45,468 bases of DNA from Clostridia bacterium (GTDB lineage Bacteria; Bacillota; Clostridia; UMGS1883). The stretch covers positions 70,154 to 115,621 of the forward strand of contig JAFUOO010000008.1 in assembly GCA_017472685.1 (NCBI GenBank), in the 5' to 3' direction. The position numbers were made by a program, and so were the translations under genes. The number at the start of each line of letters is the position of its first letter. The stretch's first letter is position 1. The notes under the pieces are model-generated. The model had not been told where the DNA came from and searched no databases. It saw nothing but the letters and a program-made list of their open reading frames with translations. Below, one piece after another: positions 29,441-38,217 of the stretch.

Positions 29441-30904
29441 ATGGAAAAATACCTGAAAACAATAGATGAAGTTAACGAAAATGGCAGATTCAAGCCCACT
29501 TGGGACAGTCTCGGGCAGTACAGGGTGCCCCAGTGGTATAAGGATATAAAATTTGGTATATTCATTCATTGGGGTGTATACAGTGTGCCTGCGTATTCCT
29601 CGGAATGGTATCCAAGGGGAATGTACATGAAGGGCACCTGCGAATACGAGCACCACATAAAAACCTACGGCGAGCACAAAAATTTCGGCTATAAGGACTT
29701 TATACCAATGTTCAAGGCTGAGAAGTTTGACCCTTGTGAGTGGGCAGAGCTTTTCAAAGCGGCAGGTGCACAGTATGTTATCCCTGTAGGCGAGCACCAT
29801 GACGGCTTCCAGATGTATGACAGCGAAATTTCACAGTGGAATGCGGCAAACATGGGACCCAAGCGGAATGTGCTCGGCGAGCTGTATTCGGAGTTTAACA
29901 AAAAAGGCTTGGTCAGAGGTGTGTCAAGTCACCGTGTTGAGCATTGGTTTTTCATGGGACACGGAAAGGAGTTTGACAGTGATATTAAAGAGCCCTTAAA
30001 ACGTGGCGATTTATACTGGCCCAGCATGGAGGAAAGGAACCATCACGACCTTTTCAGCGAGCCCATGCCCACGGAAGAATTCCTAAACGACTGGCTTGTA
30101 AGATGCTGTGAGCTGGTGGATAAGTATCAGCCGTCAATTGTTTATTTTGATTGGTGGATTCAGCACAGTAGCGTGAAGCCCTACCTTAAAAAGTTTGCGG
30201 CATATTACTACAACCGTGCCGAGGAGTGGGGCAAGGAGGTTGTTATAAACTACAAGCACGATGCTTTCCAGTTCGGCTGTGCCGTTGTTGACGTTGAACG
30301 CGGTCAGTTTGCTGATACAAAGCCCTACGTATGGCAGACAGATACCTCCGTTGCAAAAAACAGCTGGTGCTACACTCATGGCAACAGCTATAAAACAAGC
30401 ACCCAGATAATACGAAGCCTTGTGGATATAGTAAGCAAAAACGGCAGGCTTCTGCTCAATATCGGACCCAAGGCTGACGGTACAATTCCCGCCGAGGATA
30501 AAAGCATTCTGCTTGAGATTGGTGATTGGCTTAAAATTAACGGCGAGGCAATTTATGAAAGCAAGCTGTGGCGTAAGAGCGGCGAGGGCAGCGTTAATGT
30601 TACCGAAGGTCAGTTTGCCGATAACGAAGGCGCTCCTTATACAAGTGAGGACATTCGCTTCACTGCCAAGGGCGAAAATATTTACGCAATTTGCCTTAAC
30701 ATGCAGGGCAAAGACGAAGTTTGCATAACAAGCCTTGCGGAAGCGGACGCATCATCTAAGCCTAATTTCCACGGTATCATAAAGGGTGTTGAGGTTTTAG
30801 GCTATGAAAAATGTGAGTGGAAGCGTGACGAAGAGGGCTTGCACATAATAACAAATGTGATTGAAACAGACAAACCCGTGGTATTTAAAATAAAAGTGGA
30901 TTAA
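29441..30904 (+). CDS. GH29 alpha-L-fucosidase, cytoplasmic
   Basis: About 487 residues. The second ATG (29441) is chosen because GGAGG (29427-29431) is 9 bp from it but only 3 bp from ATG 29435. No signal peptide, so it should hydrolyse fucosides after uptake. GH29 blocks: WYKDIKFGIFIHWGVYSVP, SEWYPRGMY, GEHHDGFQMYDS, SHRVEHWFFMGHG, and IVYFDWW, whose Asp (about residue 237) matches the family nucleophile; LLLNIGPKADGTIP follows the catalytic domain. A C-terminal beta domain ends the chain. Its own promoter with a large inverted repeat suggests induction. Fucose is common on host mucin and plant xyloglucan, which fits the other glycosidases here. Confidence 0.93.
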   Translation: MEKYLKTIDEVNENGRFKPTWDSLGQYRVPQWYKDIKFGIFIHWGVYSVPAYSSEWYPRGMYMKGTCEYEHHIKTYGEHKNFGYKDFIPMFKAEKFDPCEWAELFKAAGAQYVIPVGEHHDGFQMYDSEISQWNAANMGPKRNVLGELYSEFNKKGLVRGVSSHRVEHWFFMGHGKEFDSDIKEPLKRGDLYWPSMEERNHHDLFSEPMPTEEFLNDWLVRCCELVDKYQPSIVYFDWWIQHSSVKPYLKKFAAYYYNRAEEWGKEVVINYKHDAFQFGCAVVDVERGQFADTKPYVWQTDTSVAKNSWCYTHGNSYKTSTQIIRSLVDIVSKNGRLLLNIGPKADGTIPAEDKSILLEIGDWLKINGEAIYESKLWRKSGEGSVNVTEGQFADNEGAPYTSEDIRFTAKGENIYAICLNMQGKDEVCITSLAEADASSKPNFHGIIKGVEVLGYEKCEWKRDEEGLHIITNVIETDKPVVFKIKVD

Positions 30905-30913
30905 AACAAAAAA

Positions 30914-30945
30914 GGAAATATCCCGTTAGGGATATTTCCTTTTTT
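30914..30945 (+). terminator. Intrinsic terminator after the GH29 gene
   Basis: Perfect 11-bp stem GGAAATATCCC (30914-30924) and GGGATATTTCC (30929-30939), loop GTTA, then T6. On the other strand it also follows tRNA-Leu closely. Confidence 0.92.
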
Positions 30946-30947
30946 GT

Positions 30948-31034
30948 TGGTGCCGATGGTGGGAGTCGAACCCACACGGTGTTGCCACCGACGGATTTTG
31001 AGTCCGTTACGTCTGCCAATTCCATCACATCGGC
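30948..31034 (-). tRNA. tRNA-Leu, anticodon CAA
   Basis: 87 nt on the minus strand including an encoded CCA. Acceptor GCCGATG pairs with CATCGGC, with discriminator A. Anticodon stem ACGGA/TCCGT holds loop CTCAAAA (anticodon CAA, codon UUG). A long variable arm (CGGTGGCAACACCG) marks a class II tRNA, and GTGGGTTCGACTCCCAC is the T arm. Confidence 0.96.
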
Positions 31035-31151
31035 AAATTCCACGAAAGCGATTATACCACAAGGAAAATGATTTTGCAATAGATTTTTTTGAAAATATAG
31101 ATAAATAATATAAATATGGCAATATTTTTGTTTACATCCGGTGGGATTGTT

Positions 31152-31168
31152 ATTAACAATTTGTTAAT
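31152..31168 (+). promoter_or_regulatory. Perfect 17-bp palindrome overlapping the -35 of the efflux operon
   Basis: ATTAACAA-T-TTGTTAAT: eight-base arms and a one-base centre. Its last base is the first base of the -35 TTGACA. This is the usual operator position for TetR- or MarR-type efflux repressors. No such repressor gene is in the window. Confidence 0.6.
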
Positions 31169-31196
31169 TGACAATATAAAAGAACAGGAGTATACT
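31168..31196 (+). promoter_or_regulatory. Promoter of the TolC-MFP-RND operon
   Basis: TTGACA (31168-31173), 17-bp spacer, TATACT (31191-31196), 30 bp before the first gene. Confidence 0.85.
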
Positions 31197-31225
31197 GAAT
31201 AAAGTTTGAAAAAGGAGAGTCGGCT

Positions 31226-32410
31226 ATGATAAGAAAAATAACGGCTTTATTAGCTGCTACAGCAATTGTGTTAACAGCTGTTCCCGCTTTTGCGCAGGAA
31301 GAAGCAAACGATGCTGTAGGCATACATACAATGGAAAAAACAGAGGTTGAAAAAATAGAACTGTCGCTTGATGGTGCCATTGCTATGGCTCTTGAAGACA
31401 ACCCCCGTCTGGCTGCGGCAGATGCCACAATAAAAAGCGCGGAAATGTCGCTTGTTATTGCGGAGGAAACAGGTAAGGAATATAAGGACATGGAAAAGAC
31501 CTTGTCGAAGATACCCGGTGTAAGCACGGCTATAAATGTTTCAGGCGGGTTGGAGCAGGCTTATTTAAAGCACGGATATTACATAGACGCGGCAAAGGTT
31601 GGCGTAGAGCTTGCAACAATGTCAAAAAGCCAGGTTTCTGCTTCTGTTGCCTATGAGGTTACACAAAAGTACTACAACGCAAAGCTCATGGAAAGGCTTG
31701 TTGACATTGCCCAAACAGGGCTTAATATTGCAAAGGATAACCTCACTATGATGGAAAATCAGTTTGAAGCAGGCTATGTTCCTGCAATTGAGGTACAGAA
31801 TGCAAAGAACGCCGTGGTGAGGGCAGAATACTCTCTCTCAAGCTACAAGCGAAATCTTGAGCTTGCAAAGAAGAGCCTGAAGGTGTCCCTTCAGCTTGAA
31901 GAATATGGCGGCGACATAATCCTTACGGATGAAATTGAAATCCCCGCCTTGCCCGAAAATGCAGATAGTGCTATAAATTCGGCACTTGAAAGCCGATACG
32001 ACATGACAGCGGTGAAAAAGGACTATGAGCTCAAAACAAAAATGTTTGAAATAACCAAGTTCTATGTGACCGATAAAACAGCTATGTACCATTCTGCATA
32101 CAGCGAATACCTGAACGCGGAATATACATATAATAATGCAGTTGAAATGATGAAGATAGCTCTTGAGAGCGAATATGCCGCAATTCTCACGGCGGCAGAC
32201 GAAATAGTTGCCTGCGAAAACGATTTAGAAGTTGCCCAGGCTATGTACGAAAGCAGAAAAACAATGTATGACTTGGGGCTTATCACCAATCTGGAGCTTA
32301 CAGGCGTTATGGCTGAGCTTGACTCGAGCCGTATGCAGCTGGAAAATGCCCGTGTAAACTATGCGCTGGCGGTTGTGAAGTTCTCCTACAGTACAACTGT
32401 CGGAATCTGA
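31226..32410 (+). CDS. TolC-like outer-membrane-efflux-family protein
   Basis: 394 residues, signal peptide ending at AFA|QEE (about 23), AAGGAG 8-9 bp upstream. Two similar long alpha-helical halves each resemble the OEP/TolC repeat: LSLDGAIAMALEDNPRLAAADATI (about 51-74) opens the first and FEAGYVPAIEVQNAKNAVVRAEYSL carries the typical hairpin motif; the second half ends YDLGLITNLELTGVMAELDSSRMQLENARVNY. In diderms TolC forms the outer-membrane channel. In Clostridia such proteins occur next to RND pumps although no outer membrane is known, so the role here, perhaps a wall-spanning sleeve, is open. First gene of a three-gene operon; the next starts 14 bp later. Confidence 0.85.
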   Translation: MIRKITALLAATAIVLTAVPAFAQEEANDAVGIHTMEKTEVEKIELSLDGAIAMALEDNPRLAAADATIKSAEMSLVIAEETGKEYKDMEKTLSKIPGVSTAINVSGGLEQAYLKHGYYIDAAKVGVELATMSKSQVSASVAYEVTQKYYNAKLMERLVDIAQTGLNIAKDNLTMMENQFEAGYVPAIEVQNAKNAVVRAEYSLSSYKRNLELAKKSLKVSLQLEEYGGDIILTDEIEIPALPENADSAINSALESRYDMTAVKKDYELKTKMFEITKFYVTDKTAMYHSAYSEYLNAEYTYNNAVEMMKIALESEYAAILTAADEIVACENDLEVAQAMYESRKTMYDLGLITNLELTGVMAELDSSRMQLENARVNYALAVVKFSYSTTVGI

Positions 32411-32424
32411 GGAGGTATATCGGA

Positions 32425-33723
32425 ATGAACAGTTTTAAGAAAATAATGACACTTGCCGTATCTGCAGTTCTTGCCACAGCAGCTCTTGCGGGCTGCTCCG
32501 GAAACAATGTAGCATATGAAGATGCCACCGATGCAACAGAGGCGGGAATTAACGTTACGGTTGCATCTGCAGAAATAAGAGACATTGAAACAACCGTTAC
32601 ATATACCGGCGAAATGGTTGCAGGCGATATAGCCTATGTAACAGGTAAGGCATCGGCGAAGGTTACGAGCATAAACGCAGACCTTGGCGATTGGGTAGAC
32701 GAAGGTGACGTGCTTGTAAGGCTTGACGACACGGATTATGCTTTTCAGCTCTCCCAGGCAAGGGCAGCATACAATCAGGCGGATGCGGCGTACCAGAGTG
32801 CAATTGTGGCACGCGACAACGTGGACGGCGTGAACAAGCAGGCAGAATTACAGCTTTCTCAGGCTGTGAACGCTTCCCAGATTGCATATAACGATGCAAA
32901 GCTCAACTACGAAAGACAAAGCGAGCTCTACAAAAAGGGCTCAGTAAGCCTTGTTGCATATGAGAGTGCAAAGAGCGCTTATGAAAATGCAACGCTCGCT
33001 TACGAGAGCGCAAAAGCCAATTATGATATAAACGTATCCATTCTTGCTGACGGAAACAAAAAGAGCGCAGACAGTGCCGTTGCTACTGCAAAGGCGGCAA
33101 GGGATTCTGCCCAGCTTGCAGTAAAGCAGGCAGAAACATTGCTGGATAATACAGTTATCGAAGCGCCCATCAGCGGATATATTTCGTCAAAGAATGTGGC
33201 GCTTGGGCAGTTCGCGTCCGCGGGCATGGCACTTTTCACAATTTCAGACACAAGAAGCCTTGAAATTGAAATCAAGGTTACCGAGGCTGTTGTAAGTCAT
33301 CTCGAGGTTGGCGGTAAGGCTACTGTAAGCGTGCCTTCCGCAAATGTGACCGATGCAGACGGCAGGGTTTGCCTTGTAAACCCCGTTAAGGATGCTGTGA
33401 GCGGTATGTACATAGTGCGTGTCAGCGTGCCTAACGAGGATAACATGCTTAAGGTAGGCATGTTTGCAGACGTTGCCCTCACGACTACAGAAAGCGAAGA
33501 GGATGCACTTTCTATACCTACAAGGGCGATTGTGCAGACCGAGGAAGGCAATTATGTATTTGTATTGAACGGAAATCTTGCCGAAAAGGTATGGGTTGAG
33601 TGCGGAGCAGAAGACGATGAGTTCACAAGCATTACAGAAGGTCTTGAAGAAGGCGATGTTGTGGTTTGTGACGGCAAGGATTATATTTCCGAAGAAAATA
33701 ACGCGGTCAACATAGTGGAGTAA
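32425..33723 (+). CDS. RND efflux periplasmic-adaptor-type lipoprotein (membrane fusion protein)
   Basis: 432 residues. Signal peptide with lipobox LAGC (Cys23), so membrane-tethered. Lipoyl half KASAKVTSINADLGDWVDEGDVLVRLDDTDY (about 73-103 in parts), alpha-helical hairpin (about 105-230) rich in Ala, Gln and Tyr, returning lipoyl half VIEAPISGYISSKNVALGQFASAG, beta-barrel (LEIEIKVTEAVVSHLEVG) and membrane-proximal domain (SIPTRAIVQTEEGNYVFVL). This is the standard AcrA/MFP layout. It would couple the RND pump at 33740 to the TolC-like protein. SD GAGGAGG-like AGGAGG 8 bp before ATG. Confidence 0.93.
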   Translation: MNSFKKIMTLAVSAVLATAALAGCSGNNVAYEDATDATEAGINVTVASAEIRDIETTVTYTGEMVAGDIAYVTGKASAKVTSINADLGDWVDEGDVLVRLDDTDYAFQLSQARAAYNQADAAYQSAIVARDNVDGVNKQAELQLSQAVNASQIAYNDAKLNYERQSELYKKGSVSLVAYESAKSAYENATLAYESAKANYDINVSILADGNKKSADSAVATAKAARDSAQLAVKQAETLLDNTVIEAPISGYISSKNVALGQFASAGMALFTISDTRSLEIEIKVTEAVVSHLEVGGKATVSVPSANVTDADGRVCLVNPVKDAVSGMYIVRVSVPNEDNMLKVGMFADVALTTTESEEDALSIPTRAIVQTEEGNYVFVLNGNLAEKVWVECGAEDDEFTSITEGLEEGDVVVCDGKDYISEENNAVNIVE

Positions 33724-33739
33724 TGAGAGGAGAGTTTTT

Positions 33740-36700
33740 ATGAAACTCAGTGAATTGTCTGTTAAACGCCCTGTAGGCGTTATAATGGCAGTGTTGATAT
33801 TTGTTGTAATCGGCCTTTACTCTGTAACAATGCTCCCTATGGCAATGATGCCCGAAATGGAACTCCCCATAGGGGCGGTTATAACACAGTATCCCAATGT
33901 AGGTGCTCAGGAGGTTGAAAACCTTGTAACAAAAACCGTTGAAAGTGCCCTGGGCTCTGTAAGCGGTGTTTCCGGCATGACAAGCCAGTCCAGTGAAGGG
34001 CTGAGTTTGGTAATGCTGGAGTTCGATGCAGGAATTGATATTGACGACGCCATAACAAATGTTAAGGACCAGGTATCATTAATTGAAGACTACCTGCCCG
34101 AAGAATGCGAAGAGCCCATGATTCTCAAGCTGGATATGTCCATGATGGCATCTGCCATGTTCACGGTTACATATGAAGGCTACGACCCTGTGCAGACAAA
34201 AAAGTTTGTTGACGATAATGTTGTCGACAAGCTCGAAAGCATTGCGGGCGTTGCATCCGTCAGCGTTGCGGGTGCAGAGGAGAGACAGTTTGAAATCGTT
34301 GTTGAGCCCGATAAAATTTTCGGCTACAACCTCAATCTTTCCTCGCTTGTGGGTGCAATTGCCACACAAAACCAGAATCTGCCTGCAGGCAGCATTGAAG
34401 GACTCGGCAAGGATATGAACGTTAGGGTTGTGAATAAGTTCAAAGACCTTTACGACATCGAAGCTGTTCCCGTAACCTTGCCCACAGGTCAGGTTATTTA
34501 TATAAGAGACATCGCATCTGTCTACGATACATATTCCGACACAACAACCTATTCCAGAACTAACGGATTGAAATCAATATCCCTTTCCGTTACACAGGAA
34601 TCGGATGCAAACACGGTTGACGTTGTCAACGCAGTGCTTAATGAGCTGGACAGCATTTCAGAGGAGCATTCAAAATTCAGCTATGTAACTGTTTTTGAGC
34701 AGGGAAGCTACATCGAAAACGCCATCGGCTCTGTTGCTGAAAGTGCTGTGATGGGTGCAATCCTTGCAATTATAATACTGCTTTTATTCTTAGGCAGCTT
34801 CCGAACAAGTATGGTTATAGGTCTGACAATGCCTGTTGCAGTCGTAACAACCTTTATAGGCATGTTCTTCTCGGGTATGACCCTGAACGTTGTTTCGCTG
34901 GGTGGTCTTGCACTTGGTGTAGGTATGCTGGTTGACAACGCGGTTGTTGTAATTGAAAACATATTCCGCCGAAGAAGCGACCTGGGTGAGGACAACAGCA
35001 CAGCTGCAATAAAGGGCGCAGGCGAAGTTCTGGGTGCTGTTGTGGCATCTGTTCTTACAACCTGTATTGTATATGTTCCCGTCCTCTTTATTGATAATAT
35101 GGTTGCAACCATGTTCAAGCAGCTTGCGTTCACAATCATCTTCTCCCAGCTGTCGGCACTTCTGGTTACATATCTCCTTGTGCCCATGCTTTCATCGAAA
35201 ATTGAAACGCTCTCGGGCATAACGCAAAAGCGTCTCGGCTTTATATTCAAGCCCTTTGATAAGTTTATGGCTTGGGTTTATAAGGCTTACGAAAAGGCGA
35301 TAAGAGTACTCCTTAAACGCAGAAAGCGGTTTATTGCGGCAACGCTGGCAGTTTTTGTGCTTGCCATGGTTGTTTTAATGAACATTGGTATGACTCTTAT
35401 GCCCTCCTCGGATGAAGGCATGATAAGCATAAGTGTTGAACTTCCCAAAGGAAGCAGGCTTGAAGATACAAACCGCATTGCTTTGAATGTGGAAAACACA
35501 ATCTCGCAGAATGAATACGTGGACACTATTGCCACAACCGTTGGCGGTGGCAGCATGAGCGCAATCCTGGGCGCAGCTCAGAACAGTGCATCTGTAACTG
35601 TTACTCTTAAGGATGACAGAGACAAGACAACTGCCGATGTTCTGGAGGAATTGAGAGCCTCGCTTTCCAATGTGGCAGGTGCGGTCATCTCTCTGGAGGC
35701 ATCGAACACCGCAATGGCGATGATGTCCTCGGATGCGGTTGAATTCTCCTTTGCGGGCGATAACGACGAAACCCTTGAAGCGTTTGTGCTTAAAGCGGAA
35801 GAATTGCTTAAGAGCATTCCCACTGTTACAGAAACAAGCACATCTATTTCCGAAACTCAGCCCGAGGTGAGAATTACGCCCAAAACAAGTGCGGCATCAC
35901 GCTACGGTCTGACAGCGGCAACACTTAACGCGCTGATAAGCCAGGCAATAGGCGAAACCACTGCCACAAGACTTACACAAACGGGCAGTGAGTATAACGT
36001 TGTGGTAAAATACCCCGACAGTTATGTCAAGGACTATTCCAACCTGGGCAGATTAAGGCTCACAACTCCCTACGGAACTATAGTTTCCTTAGGCGAGGTT
36101 GCAGACATTGAAATTGCCCAGGGCTCAACAACGCTCACACGTGTTGACCAGAAGCGTACAATAACTCTTTCCGGCAAATTCTATGACGACAATCTGCAGT
36201 CAGTTACTAAGAAGTTTGAAGACCTTCTTGCTACTGTAGAAATGCCCGAGGGCATTAGTATGGTTGAATCGGGCACATACGAGGTTATGATGGATGCCAT
36301 GGAATCGCTTCTTCTGGCAATTATAATAGGTATACTTCTTATGTACATGGTAATGGCGGCACAGTTTGAAAGCTTCTCGGAGCCCTTTATCGTGCTCTTC
36401 ACATTGCCTCTTGCAATGATAGGCGTTGTAATAAGCCTTCTTATTGTAGGTGAGCCCTTGAGTGTAATAGGATGTGTAGGTATTCTGATGCTTTCAGGTA
36501 TTATAGTTAATAACGCAATTGTGCTTATTGACTTTATAAAAACCTTAAGACAGGAAAAGCCTGCTGCAAGCCGAACAGACATTATTGTAGAGTCCTGCAA
36601 AACAAGACTCCGCCCCATTCTTATGACAACTCTTACATCAATTCTGGGCTTCTTGCCCATGGCACTCTCCACAGCAGAGGGCAGCGAAATGATGCGTCCT

Positions 36701-36853
36701 CTGGCAACGGTACTTCTGGGCGGTCTGGGCATTGGCTCACTTCTGACACTGTTCTTCATTCCCGTTGTATTCTCAATTTTTGACGATTGGAAAAATAAGA
36801 GAGATGAGAAAAAAGCGGTAAAGGATAAGTATAAGAAGGCATTGAGCGAATAA
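33740..36853 (+). CDS. RND-family efflux transporter (AcrB/SwrC-like)
   Basis: 1037 residues with twelve membrane helices in the RND order: TM1 near 12-32, a large extracellular loop to about 330, TM2-6 to about 520, TM7 near 535, a second loop, and TM8-12 from about 850. Landmarks: MKLSELSVKRPVGVIMAVLIF start, GMLVDNAVVVIENIFRRR in TM4 with the proton-relay Asp (one Asp followed by Asn, as in Gram-positive SwrC-type pumps), and the duplicate VNNAIVLIDFIK in TM10. It pumps amphiphiles, drugs or lipopeptides by proton exchange. Last gene of the TolC-MFP-RND operon, with its own terminator. Substrate unknown. Confidence 0.96.
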   Translation: MKLSELSVKRPVGVIMAVLIFVVIGLYSVTMLPMAMMPEMELPIGAVITQYPNVGAQEVENLVTKTVESALGSVSGVSGMTSQSSEGLSLVMLEFDAGIDIDDAITNVKDQVSLIEDYLPEECEEPMILKLDMSMMASAMFTVTYEGYDPVQTKKFVDDNVVDKLESIAGVASVSVAGAEERQFEIVVEPDKIFGYNLNLSSLVGAIATQNQNLPAGSIEGLGKDMNVRVVNKFKDLYDIEAVPVTLPTGQVIYIRDIASVYDTYSDTTTYSRTNGLKSISLSVTQESDANTVDVVNAVLNELDSISEEHSKFSYVTVFEQGSYIENAIGSVAESAVMGAILAIIILLLFLGSFRTSMVIGLTMPVAVVTTFIGMFFSGMTLNVVSLGGLALGVGMLVDNAVVVIENIFRRRSDLGEDNSTAAIKGAGEVLGAVVASVLTTCIVYVPVLFIDNMVATMFKQLAFTIIFSQLSALLVTYLLVPMLSSKIETLSGITQKRLGFIFKPFDKFMAWVYKAYEKAIRVLLKRRKRFIAATLAVFVLAMVVLMNIGMTLMPSSDEGMISISVELPKGSRLEDTNRIALNVENTISQNEYVDTIATTVGGGSMSAILGAAQNSASVTVTLKDDRDKTTADVLEELRASLSNVAGAVISLEASNTAMAMMSSDAVEFSFAGDNDETLEAFVLKAEELLKSIPTVTETSTSISETQPEVRITPKTSAASRYGLTAATLNALISQAIGETTATRLTQTGSEYNVVVKYPDSYVKDYSNLGRLRLTTPYGTIVSLGEVADIEIAQGSTTLTRVDQKRTITLSGKFYDDNLQSVTKKFEDLLATVEMPEGISMVESGTYEVMMDAMESLLLAIIIGILLMYMVMAAQFESFSEPFIVLFTLPLAMIGVVISLLIVGEPLSVIGCVGILMLSGIIVNNAIVLIDFIKTLRQEKPAASRTDIIVESCKTRLRPILMTTLTSILGFLPMALSTAEGSEMMRPLATVLLGGLGIGSLLTLFFIPVVFSIFDDWKNKRDEKKAVKDKYKKALSE

Positions 36854-36861
36854 TAAAAAAA

Positions 36862-36885
36862 GCAATCCGAAAGGATTGCTTTTTT
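36862..36885 (+). terminator. Intrinsic terminator of the efflux operon
   Basis: GCAATCC (36862-36868), GAAA tetraloop, GGATTGC (36873-36879), T6. A-run upstream allows use on the minus strand for the RelA/SpoT gene. Confidence 0.9.
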
Positions 36886-36904
36886 GTTGGTGTTGGTTGG
36901 GTTT

Positions 36905-36925
36905 ATTGCTGAAACAGCGTACTTG
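36905..36925. repeat. 21-bp direct repeat, copy 1 (left border of the RelA/SpoT unit)
   Basis: Starts ATTGCTGAAACAGCG and ends ACTTG. It recurs at 38169-38189 with a single T/C difference. The core GCTG-AAA-CAGC is self-complementary. The preceding TTGGTGTTGG (36886-36895) sits where the tRNA-like TTGGTCGGAG stands before copy 2, and may be a decayed tRNA end. Confidence 0.6.
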
Positions 36926-36933
36926 ATAGTCAT

Positions 36934-38019
36934 CTATATATTACTTAATTCTAAAAGCTCTTTTGCGAATTCATGTCGTTCACTTTCTTCTCCTATATTA
37001 GAGTGATTCAAATAGTCTTCTATTTTGGATACATCATCAAACCTAGATATCACTTCTGCATAACATATATAAAAAATTGATATTGCCATATTTAATGTCT
37101 CATATTCGTTTCCACTTCTGGATGCCTGCACTCTCGCTATTTCAATAGCTTTAGCTTTGTTTTTCTGTATTAAGTGCAATAATTCTCCAAATGTATATAC
37201 ATTAAGCCAATGTAAACTTTCAATCCTATGCTCAAAGTATTCAAAATCGCCTGATTTATCGTCAATTTTCGCTTTAAAGAAAGCCGCTATTTGAGCATTA
37301 ATTTCTTTTATATCATCATTCGAAGAGCATAAAGTCTGTATAATAACAGAATCTAGTTCTTTGTTATACATCTCATCTTTTTTAATTTTTTCTCCAACTT
37401 CACTCGCATAATCAGATAATTTTTCACGAATCTCTAAAAACTCTTTATCAGCAATTTCTAACAATCCTGCCAATCGAGAGAAGTTCCTCCTTATTTCTGT
37501 AGGTACTGCTATTTCACTTTTGTAACCCAAATCGTGCTCTATCTCTGCCCACGCATGTTGTAAAACAGAACGAATCTGAATTTCACATTTTAAATTATCA
37601 TAAGCTTTATATTCTTTTAGCCTAAGTCTTTCTTCACTCATGCTAACAACGTAATGTACGCTACAATATCCAAATCTATCGGGTTCCAACGCCATTCTTT
37701 TATCTATTGAATTCTCTCTGTCTACGCAAAATTCTTTTTCAACAATTTCAGCAATTTTATCTACATCTCCAGAATAGTAAGTTATAATCCGAATTCCTGC
37801 AATATCGGTAAGGTCTGCGAGGCAAGAATATTTCCCGTTTTTCAAATCAATTTTTTTGCTTAAACTCTCACGCTCTTTTAGTCTGCTCGTTATTGCATTA
37901 CAAACAATTCCTTCGGCACTAATAATTCTATTTAACAAAGATTCAACATCTTTAGCAAATGTTTGATAAATACTATGGCTTTTGTCGTACTCATCCATTA
38001 TAATACGCTTTTTTGACAT
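36934..38019 (-). CDS. RelA/SpoT-domain nucleotidyltransferase with long helical C-terminus
   Basis: 361 residues, AT-rich codon use unlike the neighbours. The synthetase-type domain (about 30-170) looks intact: SRLKERESLSKKI, LADLTDIAGIRI (68-78), DRFGYCSVHY (114-123), CEIQIRS (145-151) with the essential Glu, and HAWAEIEHDLGYK (155-167). No HD hydrolase, TGS or ACT domain is present, so it is not a long Rel. Residues 175-361 are mostly helical and unrecognised. Family possibilities: small alarmone synthetase making (p)ppGpp, or a toxSAS-type enzyme that modifies tRNA CCA ends or makes (pp)pApp; some of these are anti-phage. No antitoxin gene is adjacent. The SD lies inside a small hairpin (38022-38038). 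It sits between 21-bp repeats beside tRNA-Pro. Confidence 0.85.
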   Translation of the reverse strand: MSKKRIIMDEYDKSHSIYQTFAKDVESLLNRIISAEGIVCNAITSRLKERESLSKKIDLKNGKYSCLADLTDIAGIRIITYYSGDVDKIAEIVEKEFCVDRENSIDKRMALEPDRFGYCSVHYVVSMSEERLRLKEYKAYDNLKCEIQIRSVLQHAWAEIEHDLGYKSEIAVPTEIRRNFSRLAGLLEIADKEFLEIREKLSDYASEVGEKIKKDEMYNKELDSVIIQTLCSSNDDIKEINAQIAAFFKAKIDDKSGDFEYFEHRIESLHWLNVYTFGELLHLIQKNKAKAIEIARVQASRSGNEYETLNMAISIFYICYAEVISRFDDVSKIEDYLNHSNIGEESERHEFAKELLELSNI

Positions 38020-38039
38020 AAAATCACCTCTTGTGATTA

Positions 38040-38068
38040 ATTATACCATAACAATACAAAAAAGACAA
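38040..38068 (-). promoter_or_regulatory. Promoter of the RelA/SpoT-domain gene
   Basis: Minus strand: TTGTCT (complement of 38063-38068), 17-bp spacer, TATAAT (complement of 38040-38045). The -35 lies in one arm of the terminator hairpin 38064-38089. Downstream, AATCAC/GTGATT (38022-38027, 38033-38038) brackets the SD. Confidence 0.6.
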
Positions 38069-38095
38069 TCTTCTTTGGAAAAGATTGTCTTTTTT
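38058..38095. terminator. Intrinsic terminator hairpin next to the tRNA-Pro fragment
   Basis: GACAATCTT (38064-38072) pairs with AAGATTGTC (38081-38089), loop of 8, A-run on the left and T-run on the right. On the minus strand it directly follows the tRNA-Pro 3' fragment, so it is plausibly the original terminator of the tRNA gene. Confidence 0.8.
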
Positions 38096-38097
38096 AT

Positions 38098-38142
38098 TGG
38101 TCGGAGTGACGGGATTTGAACCCATGGCCTCTTGTACCCGAA
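38098..38142 (-). pseudogene. Duplicated 3' half of tRNA-Pro (putative att site)
   Basis: These 45 bases are identical to 40161-40205, the 3' part of the intact tRNA-Pro from the CCA end to the anticodon loop; the base before each is also T. The copy stops in the anticodon region and then diverges, so it is not a functional tRNA. A full tRNA on one side and an exact 3' fragment on the other is the normal footprint of tyrosine-recombinase integration at a tRNA. Followed by hairpin GAGTGCC/GGCACTC (38144-38162). Confidence 0.85.
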
Positions 38143-38168
38143 TGAGTGCCTAATCGGCACTCTTTTCT

Positions 38169-38189
38169 ATTGCTGAAACAGCGCACTTG
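38169..38189. repeat. 21-bp direct repeat, copy 2
   Basis: Same sequence as 36905-36925 except C for T at position 16. It lies 27 bp inside the segment bounded by the tRNA fragment. A related shorter block, CAAACAGCGTGCTTG, occurs at 39989-40003 inside a bulged hairpin. Confidence 0.65.
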
Positions 38190-38217
38190 TATTTTGTTTA
38201 GTTAAATTATTGTAATG

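Noticed and set aside
36181..36933. Minus-strand open frame opposite the end of the RND pump
   Set aside because: Overlaps conserved transmembrane helices of the pump and crosses its terminator; no independent evidence.
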